DNA from: Flavobacteriales bacterium
GTDB taxonomy: Bacteria > Bacteroidota > Bacteroidia > Flavobacteriales_D > CANHHI01
Assembly: GCA_947460225.1 (NCBI GenBank)
Contig: CANHHI010000042.1
Span: forward strand, 1 to 11,103
DNA: 11,103 bases
Reading direction: 5' to 3'
Shown: piece by piece, positions 1 to 7,086 of the stretch
Position numbering within the stretch: position 1 is the stretch's first letter
How the letters are laid out: every line of letters begins with the position of its first letter
The notes under the pieces: model-generated
Seen by the model: the letters and a program-made list of their open reading frames with translations, nothing else
The model's database searches: none
Told to the model about the DNA's origin: nothing
Translations under genes and position numbers: made by a program

Positions 1-1687
1 CTATTTTGGGTAAGATAAATTCTGTCCAAGCACTTTCTTGAAAACAACCCGCATCAGTGATGTTGTTATTCAAACTAACAATTTGCCTAATTTTATAAGA
101 AAATCCTTGTGGAATATTTACGGGGCTAAATAAAGAGGCAATCGTACCTGCTCCGCTGTTAATCAGGTTAAGGTCTTTACGAGCAAAAGTGGGTAAAGCG
201 CCTATTCCAGCAGTGGCTTCTAGTTTCCAGTGGTGAGTTAAAGGATAGGTTTTTGTAGCATCACTTGTCCAAGTGTAAGGGGTAGTGAGCACACCATTTA
301 TATTACCTACAAGACTTATGTCTCCTTGATACCCTAAGCCATTTGCACTAGGGCGAGGCGTTAAGTTTTCTGTGAGGGTAAAATCGACTTTATCTGGGGA
401 GGTTCTGTCAACTACAAGCACATCTATCTCATTAGAAGAAGATGTGCCTAATAATCCAAGTGCATAAGTAACTCTTATTCTGTATTTTTGACTACCAGCA
501 GTTGGGTTAAAAAATGTCAAACTACGTGGTTTAGCTAGATTTGCAACATCTTTAAATTGTACGGTACCGTTAATAACAACAGTACTAGCAATCCCATTAA
601 ATTGAACTTCATTTATAGTTGTTGGCGCAGACGAGGTAAATAATGATATAGGGATAGCAACTCCAGTGGTTACATTAAATACTTCCCAAGTCTCGGTTTC
701 TTTTAAGAAAGCATCTGGTAAACTAGTTAATGCACCTAGATAATTCCTATTCACATTTGACATTTTAAGACGTAAAGTTCTTCTAGGAACGCTACTGCCA
801 CAAATAACAGGATTAAGAACAGGCATTGTATTTGTTGTATTATAGCCGTGGTATGCCTCAATGGCAACAGGTGGAATAGAGCCTATAATAAAAACGTACG
901 GTTGTGTAGTTAGAAATAAATTTTCACCTGTTGTATTGCAAACACTTCTTAATCTTCCAGTGATGTTATATCGTTGTGGTGGACTTGCTGTTATATAGTT
1001 TGTGGTTAATGGAATGCTAAATGTAGTAATGGGAGGTGTTGCGGCTGCATCTGGCTTAATAACTGATCCCCAGGTATTTTCTATTTTATCAAAACTATCA
1101 TTATCAGCATTACCATAATCTACTTGATAAGAAAAACTAGGAGGCATGGTTTTATCGTATGTATTACCAGCCAAAGTATAGTTAAAAACTAGGTTGCTAC
1201 TTAAAACATAGTTAGTTTGATTACTTACAATAATAAAATTATCTTCTGTACCCCCTATGCCTGTGGAAGAGAAAGTACCAGAAGCATTTTTCCTATCATA
1301 CTCCAACACCACATTGCCTAAGTTTGTAACACAAGTTCCACCGTCCAAATCCACAGAAACACTATACACGCCTTCTGTTGTGGCTGGCAAAGCAAAAGTA
1401 AGTACAGATTTTGCTCCACTGGTAATCCATGCGCTATTGTTCTCAGTGGCTGTAATAGGTGCGGGCAAAGTACCTGTCGTTACATAACTCGCTGTGAGCG
1501 TAAGTTTGCTATTTCCTATGTTGGGTGCTGTGCCAGTGGTAGAAATTTTTACTTGATTAAGCCCACAGTAGCCGTTTATATTCGTTCCACCAATATTCAG
1601 TGTAGCGGTTCCTTCCAATACAATAGCTGGACACTGCCCAAAGGCAAATCCGATTAGAAATAGAAAAAAGTAGCAAATTCTTAAGAT
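1..1687 (-). CDS. Large secreted surface protein, N-terminal part (partial)
   Basis: The minus strand stays open from a stop at 1724-1726 to the left edge, about 560 codons, and I read it through without a stop. The first residues form a signal peptide: one Arg, a hydrophobic run (CYFFLFLIGFAFG) and an A-F-G/Q signal peptidase I site near residue 17. The mature part is rich in Thr, Ser, Asn and Gly with alternating hydrophobic residues, as in beta-sandwich adhesin-like proteins. I recognise no named domain. Bacteroidota proteins of this style are often type IX secretion cargo, but the sorting domain would be C-terminal, outside the window. The start is a problem: there is no in-frame ATG, GTG or TTG between the upstream stop and the signal peptide. 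The coordinate given uses ATC at 1685-1687; ATT at 1676-1678 is the other near-cognate option. The coding frame is sure; start and function are not. Confidence 0.75.
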   Translation of the reverse strand, partial: MLRICYFFLFLIGFAFGQCPAIVLEGTATLNIGGTNINGYCGLNQVKISTTGTAPNIGNSKLTLTASYVTTGTLPAPITATENNSAWITSGAKSVLTFALPATTEGVYSVSVDLDGGTCVTNLGNVVLEYDRKNASGTFSSTGIGGTEDNFIIVSNQTNYVLSSNLVFNYTLAGNTYDKTMPPSFSYQVDYGNADNDSFDKIENTWGSVIKPDAAATPPITTFSIPLTTNYITASPPQRYNITGRLRSVCNTTGENLFLTTQPYVFIIGSIPPVAIEAYHGYNTTNTMPVLNPVICGSSVPRRTLRLKMSNVNRNYLGALTSLPDAFLKETETWEVFNVTTGVAIPISLFTSSAPTTINEVQFNGIASTVVINGTVQFKDVANLAKPRSLTFFNPTAGSQKYRIRVTYALGLLGTSSSNEIDVLVVDRTSPDKVDFTLTENLTPRPSANGLGYQGDISLVGNINGVLTTPYTWTSDATKTYPLTHHWKLEATAGIGALPTFARKDLNLINSGAGTIASLFSPVNIPQGFSYKIRQIVSLNNNITDAGCFQESAWTEFILPKI

Positions 1688-1706
1688 GTTTTGTGTCTTT
1701 TGGGTG

Positions 1707-1714
1707 CAAAGATA
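1707..1714 (-). promoter_or_regulatory. Candidate -7 promoter box for the secreted protein
   Basis: The minus strand reads TATCTTTG, a match to the Bacteroidota TAnnTTTG element. The nearest TTTG upstream (1728-1731) is only 13 nt away, too close for the usual 19-20 nt spacing, so the -33 part is weak. Transcription would begin near 1700, leaving a leader of roughly 15 to 25 nt before the signal-peptide codons. Confidence 0.4.
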
Positions 1715-1756
1715 AAATAAATTTTAACAAAAAGATGTGTATAAGTCATAAAATAT

Positions 1757-2488
1757 TTAACATTCTTTCGGGGGATTGATTTTTACTGCCCAATACAAAA
1801 AAGGCGTATCTAGGGCTGCAATGATAAATTTAAACAAATATGCCAGTAAACCTATTTCCCAAAGCATTTTACTTGGAAAAACCGCATGAACACTAAATCC
1901 TAAAAAGCTAAACTCTGCGCCAAAGGCTATGTATGTAAAAAGCGCCGTGTCCAAAGCCTGTGAAAACAAAGTGCTTAAATTATTTCGGATAAACAAAAAC
2001 TTTAACTCCGGAAATTTGCTTTTCCAAAAATGATACGCCCAAATGTCGTGTTGTTGAGAAATGGCATAAGAAAAAAGCCCTGCCAAGAGCAAACGGGGCG
2101 TTCTGGTGAAAATCGCTTCCAAAGAGGCTTGCGCTGTATCGCTTTCGTGGGGGGTAAAAGCCAAAGCAACGCCCATAAAAATAGAAGTTGCCAAAAGGCT
2201 AAAAAATCCCATCCAAACGGCTTTTTGGGCTTCTTTTTTGCCATATTTTTCTGCTAAAATATCCGAAATCAAAAAAGTGCCACCAAACATGGCATTGCCT
2301 AAACAAGACACAAAGCCAAAAAGCTCAATGGTTTTCATCACTTGCATGTTGGCAAGAATGATAGAAATCGGAATGTGCATAAAAAGCCCTTCTTTGCCCC
2401 AAAATCGATACGCCAAAATAATAGACACAAAATTCAACAGCACCAAAAGTGCCCCCCAAAAAGTGTTTTCCGTGAGTAATGTATTCAT
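1757..2488 (-). CDS. yhhQ: Queuosine precursor transporter (YhhQ/QPTR, DUF165 family)
   Basis: Integral membrane protein of 243 residues; E. coli YhhQ has about 220. In E. coli YhhQ imports preQ0/preQ1, 7-deazaguanine precursors of the tRNA base queuosine. Family signatures are visible: GNAMFGGTFLISDILAEKYG near 64-83, RNNLSTLFSQALDTALF at 168-184, and a final helix with the K-x5-A-LDTPF-x-Y pattern at 220-232. I count about six hydrophobic segments. The start ATG overlaps the stop of the upstream nucleoside hydrolase as ATGA (2485-2488), so the two are probably co-transcribed and translationally coupled. That partner suggests the real cargo may be queuosine nucleoside or queuine rather than preQ1. 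Family assignment is strong; substrate is inference. Confidence 0.9.
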   Translation of the reverse strand: MNTLLTENTFWGALLVLLNFVSIILAYRFWGKEGLFMHIPISIILANMQVMKTIELFGFVSCLGNAMFGGTFLISDILAEKYGKKEAQKAVWMGFFSLLATSIFMGVALAFTPHESDTAQASLEAIFTRTPRLLLAGLFSYAISQQHDIWAYHFWKSKFPELKFLFIRNNLSTLFSQALDTALFTYIAFGAEFSFLGFSVHAVFPSKMLWEIGLLAYLFKFIIAALDTPFLYWAVKINPPKEC

Positions 2489-3432
2489 ATTTTTAACATT
2501 TTATAATCTGTGTTAAAACAAGTTTGCCAAAACAGTTGCATGGCATCATCTACCCGCACCTCTTGTAAAATCAGCGCATTGGGCGATTGCTTATAAAAAC
2601 CACCCACGTCCACCAAACTTTGCCCCATGGCTTTGCCCTGGCAAACAATATCCACGTGGCTCAAAAATCCAGCGCACAAAGTTTCATCTATCAAATACCC
2701 CACGGCAAGCACATCATTGAGCACACAGCCGTTCAGGTTTTCTTGTTTTTGGTGAAAATCTTGGTAAAATCCCGTTATATCGTAGGCAAATTGTGCCAAA
2801 GGGTTGTTGATATTTTTCAATTGCGCACGTGCCGTTGCATGTAGCACAAAAGCACGGGTTACATCAAGTCCCACCATGTCGATAACTCTGCCAGCGTTTG
2901 CATACACATACTCGGCAGCTTCTGGGTCGCACCAATAATTATACTCCGCCACTTGCGAGCAATTGCCGTGTGTTCTAAATGCACCGCCCATAGAAATCAC
3001 TTTGCCGTAGGCTTGCAATACTTTTGGATTTTTTTGCAAAGCCAGCGCAACATTCGTGAGCGGGGCAAGTGTCAATAAGGTAGTGTCTGCCTTGGCGTGT
3101 AGTAAAATTGCCTCTGAAGCACTCATTTTTTGAGGTTTTATAATAGGCTGGGCAAAAATAATTTCACCCAAACCATTTTCCCCATGCGTATCTTGGGCAG
3201 ACACAAAATCTCGGCACAAAGGTTTTTCTGCCCCAGCATAAACAGGCACATGTACCTGCCCAGTAAGTTCTAAAATATGTAAAACGTTTTTAACGCCCAG
3301 TTCCACAGGCACATTGCCGCAATTCACGCCAATGCCCACCACAGAAACGTTCGGGTGGCACAGTGCCAGCAAAAGTGCCAGTGCATCGTCAATGCCTGGA
3401 TCACAATCTATAAAAACTTTTGTTTTTTGCAT
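2485..3432 (-). CDS. IUNH-family nucleoside hydrolase, candidate queuosine hydrolase
   Basis: Protein of 315 residues with the Ca2+/ribose-binding motif of inosine-uridine nucleoside hydrolases, DCDPGIDD at 9-16, and the family's EYNYWCDPEAA block at 163-173. Members cleave the N-glycosidic bond of ribonucleosides to base plus ribose in the cytoplasm. The usual C-terminal HD pair reads N239-D240: the Ca2+-binding Asp is kept but the His acting as leaving-group acid in the C. fasciculata enzyme is replaced by Asn. The gene overlaps a YhhQ-type 7-deazaguanine transporter by 4 nt. A queuosine-specific member of this superfamily (QueK) is known from Clostridioides difficile, so queuosine-to-queuine salvage is a reasonable guess; ordinary purine or pyrimidine salvage is the alternative. 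The promoter box ends 7 nt before the ATG. Confidence 0.88.
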   Translation of the reverse strand: MQKTKVFIDCDPGIDDALALLLALCHPNVSVVGIGVNCGNVPVELGVKNVLHILELTGQVHVPVYAGAEKPLCRDFVSAQDTHGENGLGEIIFAQPIIKPQKMSASEAILLHAKADTTLLTLAPLTNVALALQKNPKVLQAYGKVISMGGAFRTHGNCSQVAEYNYWCDPEAAEYVYANAGRVIDMVGLDVTRAFVLHATARAQLKNINNPLAQFAYDITGFYQDFHQKQENLNGCVLNDVLAVGYLIDETLCAGFLSHVDIVCQGKAMGQSLVDVGGFYKQSPNALILQEVRVDDAMQLFWQTCFNTDYKMLKI

Positions 3433-3439
3433 GAACGAA

Positions 3440-3470
3440 CAAAAATATAAAAAAAACGCCCATCATCAAA
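3440..3470 (-). promoter_or_regulatory. Consensus Bacteroidota promoter of the hydrolase-transporter operon
   Basis: On the minus strand a TTTG (-33) at 3467-3470 lies exactly 19 nt upstream of TATTTTTG (-7) at 3440-3447, fitting the Bacteroidota vegetative sigma pattern. Only 7 nt separate the box from the ATG at 3432. Transcription should therefore begin at or just before the start codon, giving a leaderless or near-leaderless mRNA. This leaves no room for a preQ1 riboswitch. Confidence 0.65.
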
Positions 3471-3485
3471 ATTTTTCAGCAAGCT

Positions 3486-3517
3486 ATTGATAAAGTGCCC
3501 AATTTTGTAGAACTTTG
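3486..3517 (+). promoter_or_regulatory. Weak candidate promoter for mscS
   Basis: ATTG at 3486-3489 and GAACTTTG at 3510-3517 are 20 nt apart and resemble TTTG / TAnnTTTG with one mismatch in each box. The second box ends 23 nt before the ATG at 3541. It is the only candidate in this short divergent region on the plus strand. Confidence 0.3.
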
Positions 3518-3540
3518 TTAAAGACGAAGCATTGTAAATT

Positions 3541-4425
3541 ATGAAACCAGAACCCACGCCACCGCCTGTGTCAGCAGAACCTCAAATACTCCAAGATATT
3601 GATTTAGACACCCTTAGCATTACCGAAGCAGTAGCCATACAAGTGGACGACATACAAGACCGAGTATTGCATTGGGATGATTTATTGTGGGATTGGCTAC
3701 TCAAATATGGCGTTAAGGTGTTATTTGCCGTGGCTATATTTTTAGCTACGCTTTATTGCGTGCAAATTTTTGTCAGAGTTCTTGAAAAATATCTTAAAAA
3801 ACAAAATTTCAATCGCTCCATTGTTTACTTTTTAACCAATTTATTGCGTTATGGCATGATTTTATTTAGTCTTGCCATGATTACCAATACTTTGGGTTTG
3901 AGCACGGCATCTATATTAACGCTTCTAGGTACGTTATCTTTAACCATTGGACTGGCTTTGCAGGGTGCGTTAAGCAATGTTGCGGCAGGTTTTTTATTAC
4001 TCGTTTTAAAACCTTTTGAAGTGGGGGACATCATAGAGTCACAAGGGCAAATTGGCATGGTGGACAAAATAGAAATTTTCACCACTACGATTATTACAAA
4101 AAATCATTATTTGGTTATTCTGCCCAACAATAAAATCACAACCGATAGAGTCAGCAATATATCTCGTTTGTCTTTAAAACGCTTTGAAGCGCATGTGCGC
4201 ACCGAAAATATTGCCCAAGTTTTGCAGTACAAAGCGCAAATGCAGTCTTTTTTGCTTGCGCAAAAAGATTTGCTTGCCTCAGAATTTGGCACAATTTATA
4301 AATATGATGTCAAAAATTTTAGGTTCTCCGTTAGATTTTGGTGTGCCCAAACTTTGCAATGGGAACTTTTGCAAAAACTCAACGATACCTGGCAAGGAGA
4401 TTCCAAAATAAATTTTACGTACTGA
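3541..4425 (+). CDS. mscS: MscS-family small mechanosensitive channel
   Basis: Protein of 294 residues, close to E. coli MscS (286). These inner-membrane channels open on membrane tension and release solutes during hypo-osmotic shock. Three hydrophobic segments are visible at about 55-78, 93-118 and 122-158. The third is the pore helix, with the Gly/Ala-rich stretch GLALQGALSNVAAGF (137-151), followed by the beta-domain signature LKPFEVGDIIE (156-166) and the LPNNKI motif (194-199). The cytoplasmic C-terminal domain is complete. Residues 1-40 are an acidic, proline-rich extension of unknown role. It is divergent from the hydrolase-transporter pair and followed after 54 nt by the TPR gene, which has its own promoter candidate, so it is probably monocistronic. 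Confidence 0.93.
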   Translation: MKPEPTPPPVSAEPQILQDIDLDTLSITEAVAIQVDDIQDRVLHWDDLLWDWLLKYGVKVLFAVAIFLATLYCVQIFVRVLEKYLKKQNFNRSIVYFLTNLLRYGMILFSLAMITNTLGLSTASILTLLGTLSLTIGLALQGALSNVAAGFLLLVLKPFEVGDIIESQGQIGMVDKIEIFTTTIITKNHYLVILPNNKITTDRVSNISRLSLKRFEAHVRTENIAQVLQYKAQMQSFLLAQKDLLASEFGTIYKYDVKNFRFSVRFWCAQTLQWELLQKLNDTWQGDSKINFTY

Positions 4426-4457
4426 TTTGCGTGCAATCAATTTTAATGTTATATTTG
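4426..4457 (+). promoter_or_regulatory. Promoter of the TPR protein gene
   Basis: TTTG at 4426-4429 and TATATTTG at 4450-4457 are separated by 20 nt, matching the Bacteroidota consensus. The -33 box begins right after the mscS stop (4423-4425). The ATG at 4480 is 22 nt downstream of the -7 box, which gives a short leader. Confidence 0.6.
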
Positions 4458-4479
4458 CCTTAGAAATGCTATCAACAAT

Positions 4480-5565
4480 ATGAAGAAAATACTTTTTATT
4501 TCCGCATGCTTTGCCTTTGCATGGGCTCAAAATCAAGAAAAAGATGCGCAGAAATTGTTTAAAGATTATCAAAAAAAGATGATAAAATTAGACACCACTT
4601 CGGCGGTTGCGTCTATTTTGTCTGTGAAAGATTTATACCAAGAGGTTTTGAAAGGAAATCTATCCAAAGACATGCCTAAGGCTATTTATGATTTTTTCTT
4701 TGTAGAAAGAGAAATGTATTACCTAAAACAGGCGGACGCAAAACTTTTGAAAACGCAGTCTTTTGATAGGCTACTAGCAAGCATGAAAAGCAATTACGAA
4801 CGCTTGAAAAACTTGGAAACCAAACAGCCTAAATACAGCACATTGCTTTATTTGGAGCAAAAGAAAAAAAGAGATGAATTTTTCAACGCAGGTGCTTTGG
4901 GTTTGCAAGAACCAAATGCAGATTTCGCCAAATGTTTGGCAAATTTTGAAAAAGCGCAATTGCATCTGCAAATGATTGGTGAAAAAGATTCCGAATCCTC
5001 TTTTTGGGCGGGTTATGCGTCTTTGCAATCTAAAAATTACGATAAAAGCGTTGTGTTTTTCAAACAAGCCATTGAAGGGAATTATAGAGCCGAAGATGCT
5101 TATGGCGTACTTGTACAAATACTAACCAGCCAAAACAAGGCAGACGAGGCAACCAAATACCTGGACGAGGCTTTGGTACTTTTTCCAAGCAACAAAGATT
5201 TGTTGGATAGCAAAATAGACTTATTCATCACCAAAGGTCAATATAAAGAAGCGGAGAACTTTGTGGCAGATTTATTGAAACAAGACCCAGAAAATGCACG
5301 TCTAAACTTTAATGCGGGTGTGGTTTATGTGGGTATAGGCAATACGTTTTACACCAAAAGTGCAGATGCTAAAACCAATAAAGAGTACGAAACTTTAAAA
5401 GTGCAGTTTACCAAATATTTTAATTTGGCAATCAAGCATTTTGAACGTGCTTTGGAATTGAACCCTGCTTTGACAGAAACGCACCAAAATTTATTTCAGC
5501 TTTATGGCATCGTAGGCAATTACGAAAAAGCACAGGAGTATAAAGCAAAAATGGAACAGAAATAG
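4480..5565 (+). CDS. Exported tetratricopeptide-repeat protein
   Basis: Protein of 361 residues with a signal peptide (MKKILFISACFAFAWA, cleavage likely before Gln17), so it should act in the periplasm. The N-terminal half (20-165) is charged and helical with no domain I recognise. The C-terminal half shows TPR helix pairs at about 173-200, 205-236, 239-270, 273-330 (with a Lys-rich insertion near 291-308) and 331-358; ALELNPALTETHQNLFQLYG is a typical example. TPRs mediate protein-protein contacts, and no catalytic motif is seen. It has its own promoter candidate upstream and a strong terminator downstream, so it is probably transcribed alone. Its partner and pathway cannot be told from the sequence. 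Confidence 0.88.
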   Translation: MKKILFISACFAFAWAQNQEKDAQKLFKDYQKKMIKLDTTSAVASILSVKDLYQEVLKGNLSKDMPKAIYDFFFVEREMYYLKQADAKLLKTQSFDRLLASMKSNYERLKNLETKQPKYSTLLYLEQKKKRDEFFNAGALGLQEPNADFAKCLANFEKAQLHLQMIGEKDSESSFWAGYASLQSKNYDKSVVFFKQAIEGNYRAEDAYGVLVQILTSQNKADEATKYLDEALVLFPSNKDLLDSKIDLFITKGQYKEAENFVADLLKQDPENARLNFNAGVVYVGIGNTFYTKSADAKTNKEYETLKVQFTKYFNLAIKHFERALELNPALTETHQNLFQLYGIVGNYEKAQEYKAKMEQK

Positions 5566-5586
5566 AAAGATAATCCTTATATGATT

Positions 5587-5618
5587 AAAATCCACACCAA
5601 AGCGCGTGGATTTTTTTT
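5587..5618 (+). terminator. Intrinsic terminator after the TPR gene
   Basis: A perfect 9-bp stem (AAAATCCAC at 5587-5595 with GTGGATTTT at 5606-5614) closes a 10-nt loop and runs into eight T (5611-5618). It lies 22 nt after the TPR stop and isolates that gene from the thiamin operon. Confidence 0.85.
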
Positions 5619-5627
5619 GCGTTTTAC

Positions 5628-5658
5628 TTTTTTCTTTGTCAAAAAAAAATTACATTTA
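5628..5658 (+). promoter_or_regulatory. Weak candidate promoter for the thiM operon
   Basis: TACATTTA at 5651-5658 is one base off TAnnTTTG, and a T-run (5628-5631) lies 19 nt upstream in place of TTTG. The leader to the thiM ATG is about 15 nt or less. I see no THI-box (TPP riboswitch) sequence between the terminator and the gene, and there is no room for one. Confidence 0.3.
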
Positions 5659-5672
5659 CGCACAAAAACAAC

Positions 5673-6482
5673 ATGTCTGAACACCTTATTTGGCAGAACA
5701 TCAGGCTTTTGCGAGAAAAATCCCCTTTGGTGCACAGCATTACCAACCAAGTGGTGAGCAATTTCAATGCCAATGTACTTTTGGCAGTTGGCGCATCGCC
5801 TATTATGGCGCATGCAGAAGAAGAACTCCAAGACCTTTTAAACATCGCCCAAGCCTTGGTGCTCAACATAGGCACTTTGGATATGCCTCAAATTTCCGCC
5901 ATGAAAAAGGCGCAAACGTTGGCTATGCAACAAAATTTGCCCATTGTACTAGATCCTGTTGGTGCAGGAGCAAGTGCTTTGCGCACGCAAACAGCTTTAC
6001 ACCTACTAAAAACAGGCGTTCGTGTTTTGCGTGCCAATGCTTCGGAAGTGCTTGCCTTGGCTGGAGAATCTGCACAAACAAAAGGGGTGGATAGCACTGC
6101 GGACAGCAAAAATGCTTTGCAAGCTGCGCATACACTCGCCAAAACCTATCACACGACCGTTTGCATGAGCGGAGCGGTGGATTACGTAGTTACAGAGGCA
6201 GGCGTTTTTTGTGCTTTGCACAATGGGCAAAGCATGATGACCAAAATCACGGGCATGGGTTGCAGTGCTTCTACGCTTGTGGGGGCTTTTTTGGCGGTGG
6301 AAGAAAATCCAGCCTTAGCCAGTGCTTCCGCCATGGCTTTGATGGGCATTGCTGGCGATATAGCTGCCAAAGAGGCAAAAGGCGTGGGCAGTTTTGCGGT
6401 GTCTTTCTTGGACGCTTTGGGCAATTTAGACAAAGAAACTTTTTTCAAGCATATCAAAATTGACAATCAATCCATTTCATAG
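5673..6482 (+). CDS. thiM: Hydroxyethylthiazole kinase ThiM
   Basis: Phosphorylates the thiazole alcohol (4-methyl-5-hydroxyethylthiazole) with ATP to the substrate of ThiE, a salvage step of thiamin synthesis. At 269 residues it has normal family length. Visible motifs: VHSITNQVVSN at 20-30 (thiazole site), VLDPVGAGAS at 92-101, GVDS at 138-141, and the anion-hole/ATP loop ITGMGCSAS at 192-200, with Cys197 at the position of the B. subtilis ThiM active-site cysteine. It is the first gene of the plus-strand array and its 3' end overlaps thiE by 23 nt. No de novo thiazole gene (thiG, thiS, thiH) is nearby. Confidence 0.96.
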   Translation: MSEHLIWQNIRLLREKSPLVHSITNQVVSNFNANVLLAVGASPIMAHAEEELQDLLNIAQALVLNIGTLDMPQISAMKKAQTLAMQQNLPIVLDPVGAGASALRTQTALHLLKTGVRVLRANASEVLALAGESAQTKGVDSTADSKNALQAAHTLAKTYHTTVCMSGAVDYVVTEAGVFCALHNGQSMMTKITGMGCSASTLVGAFLAVEENPALASASAMALMGIAGDIAAKEAKGVGSFAVSFLDALGNLDKETFFKHIKIDNQSIS

Positions 6483-7086
6483 GGGCTTGTATTGGGTGCT
6501 AGACACGCAAAACATAAAACATCAGCCTTGGCAAGAAGCTGTGCATCAAGCCATGCTTGGAGGCGTTTCTTGTGTGCAATTGAGGCAAAAAAACACGCCT
6601 TTGTCTGAGCTTTTGCCTTTGGCACAAACCTTAAAAACCATTTTAGACCAATACCACAAACCTTTTATCATCAATGATGATGCGCTTTTGGCAAAAAAGA
6701 TAGGCGCATCGGGGGTGCATTTGGGGCAAACAGATATGTCTGTGATGGAGGCTCGTGCGCTTTTGGGCAAAACGGCATTCATCGGTTTATCGGTGGAAAC
6801 GGAGGCGCAATTTTTACAGGCGCAAGCATTGCCCTTGGATTATATCGCCCTGAGCCCTATTTTCCTCACCCCAACCAAAAGCGAGTTAAGCACAGCTTGG
6901 GGCTTGCAAGGACTGGCTTGGGCAAAAACACACACCCAAAAACCTTTGGTAGCCATTGGGGGCATCAACACCGAAAATTATACAGAAGTTTTTAAAGCAG
7001 GCGCAGACTGCATTGCCGTGGTCTCGGTTTTATCCGACAGTAATAATATTCAACAAACCGCTAAAATTTTAAGCACTTATGTCTAG
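6460..7086 (+). CDS. thiE: Thiamine-phosphate synthase ThiE
   Basis: Couples HMP pyrophosphate with thiazole phosphate to give thiamin monophosphate. The TIM-barrel motifs are present: QLRQK 40-44, INDD 71-74, GVHLGQTD 85-92 (Mg/diphosphate site), SPIFLTPTK 132-140, AIGGI 165-169 and AVVSVL 186-191; 208 residues is typical. The start is TTG at 6460-6462, because no ATG or GTG precedes the first beta strand (RGLYWVLD) in frame; a later TTG or GTG would cut into that strand. It starts within the last 23 nt of thiM and ends 8 nt inside thiD, so translation is probably coupled on both sides. Confidence 0.95.
   Translation: MTINPFHRGLYWVLDTQNIKHQPWQEAVHQAMLGGVSCVQLRQKNTPLSELLPLAQTLKTILDQYHKPFIINDDALLAKKIGASGVHLGQTDMSVMEARALLGKTAFIGLSVETEAQFLQAQALPLDYIALSPIFLTPTKSELSTAWGLQGLAWAKTHTQKPLVAIGGINTENYTEVFKAGADCIAVVSVLSDSNNIQQTAKILSTYV

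Noticed and set aside
52..63. CATCAGTGATG, also found in the repeat island at 10528
   Set aside because: It is an 11-nt palindromic match inside the secreted protein's codons with no similarity around it, so chance is enough.
1257..1487. Plus-strand open frame of 76 codons at the left end
   Set aside because: The minus-strand secreted-protein frame is open throughout and has signal-peptide and beta-rich content. This one is its shadow.
2106..2516. Plus-strand open frame of 136 codons opposite yhhQ
   Set aside because: It is antisense to a clearly conserved transporter gene and its translation has no domain-like features.
5566..5672. TPP riboswitch ahead of thiM
   Set aside because: The gap holds the TPR-gene terminator and about 54 more bases. 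No THI-box motifs are present and the space is too small.
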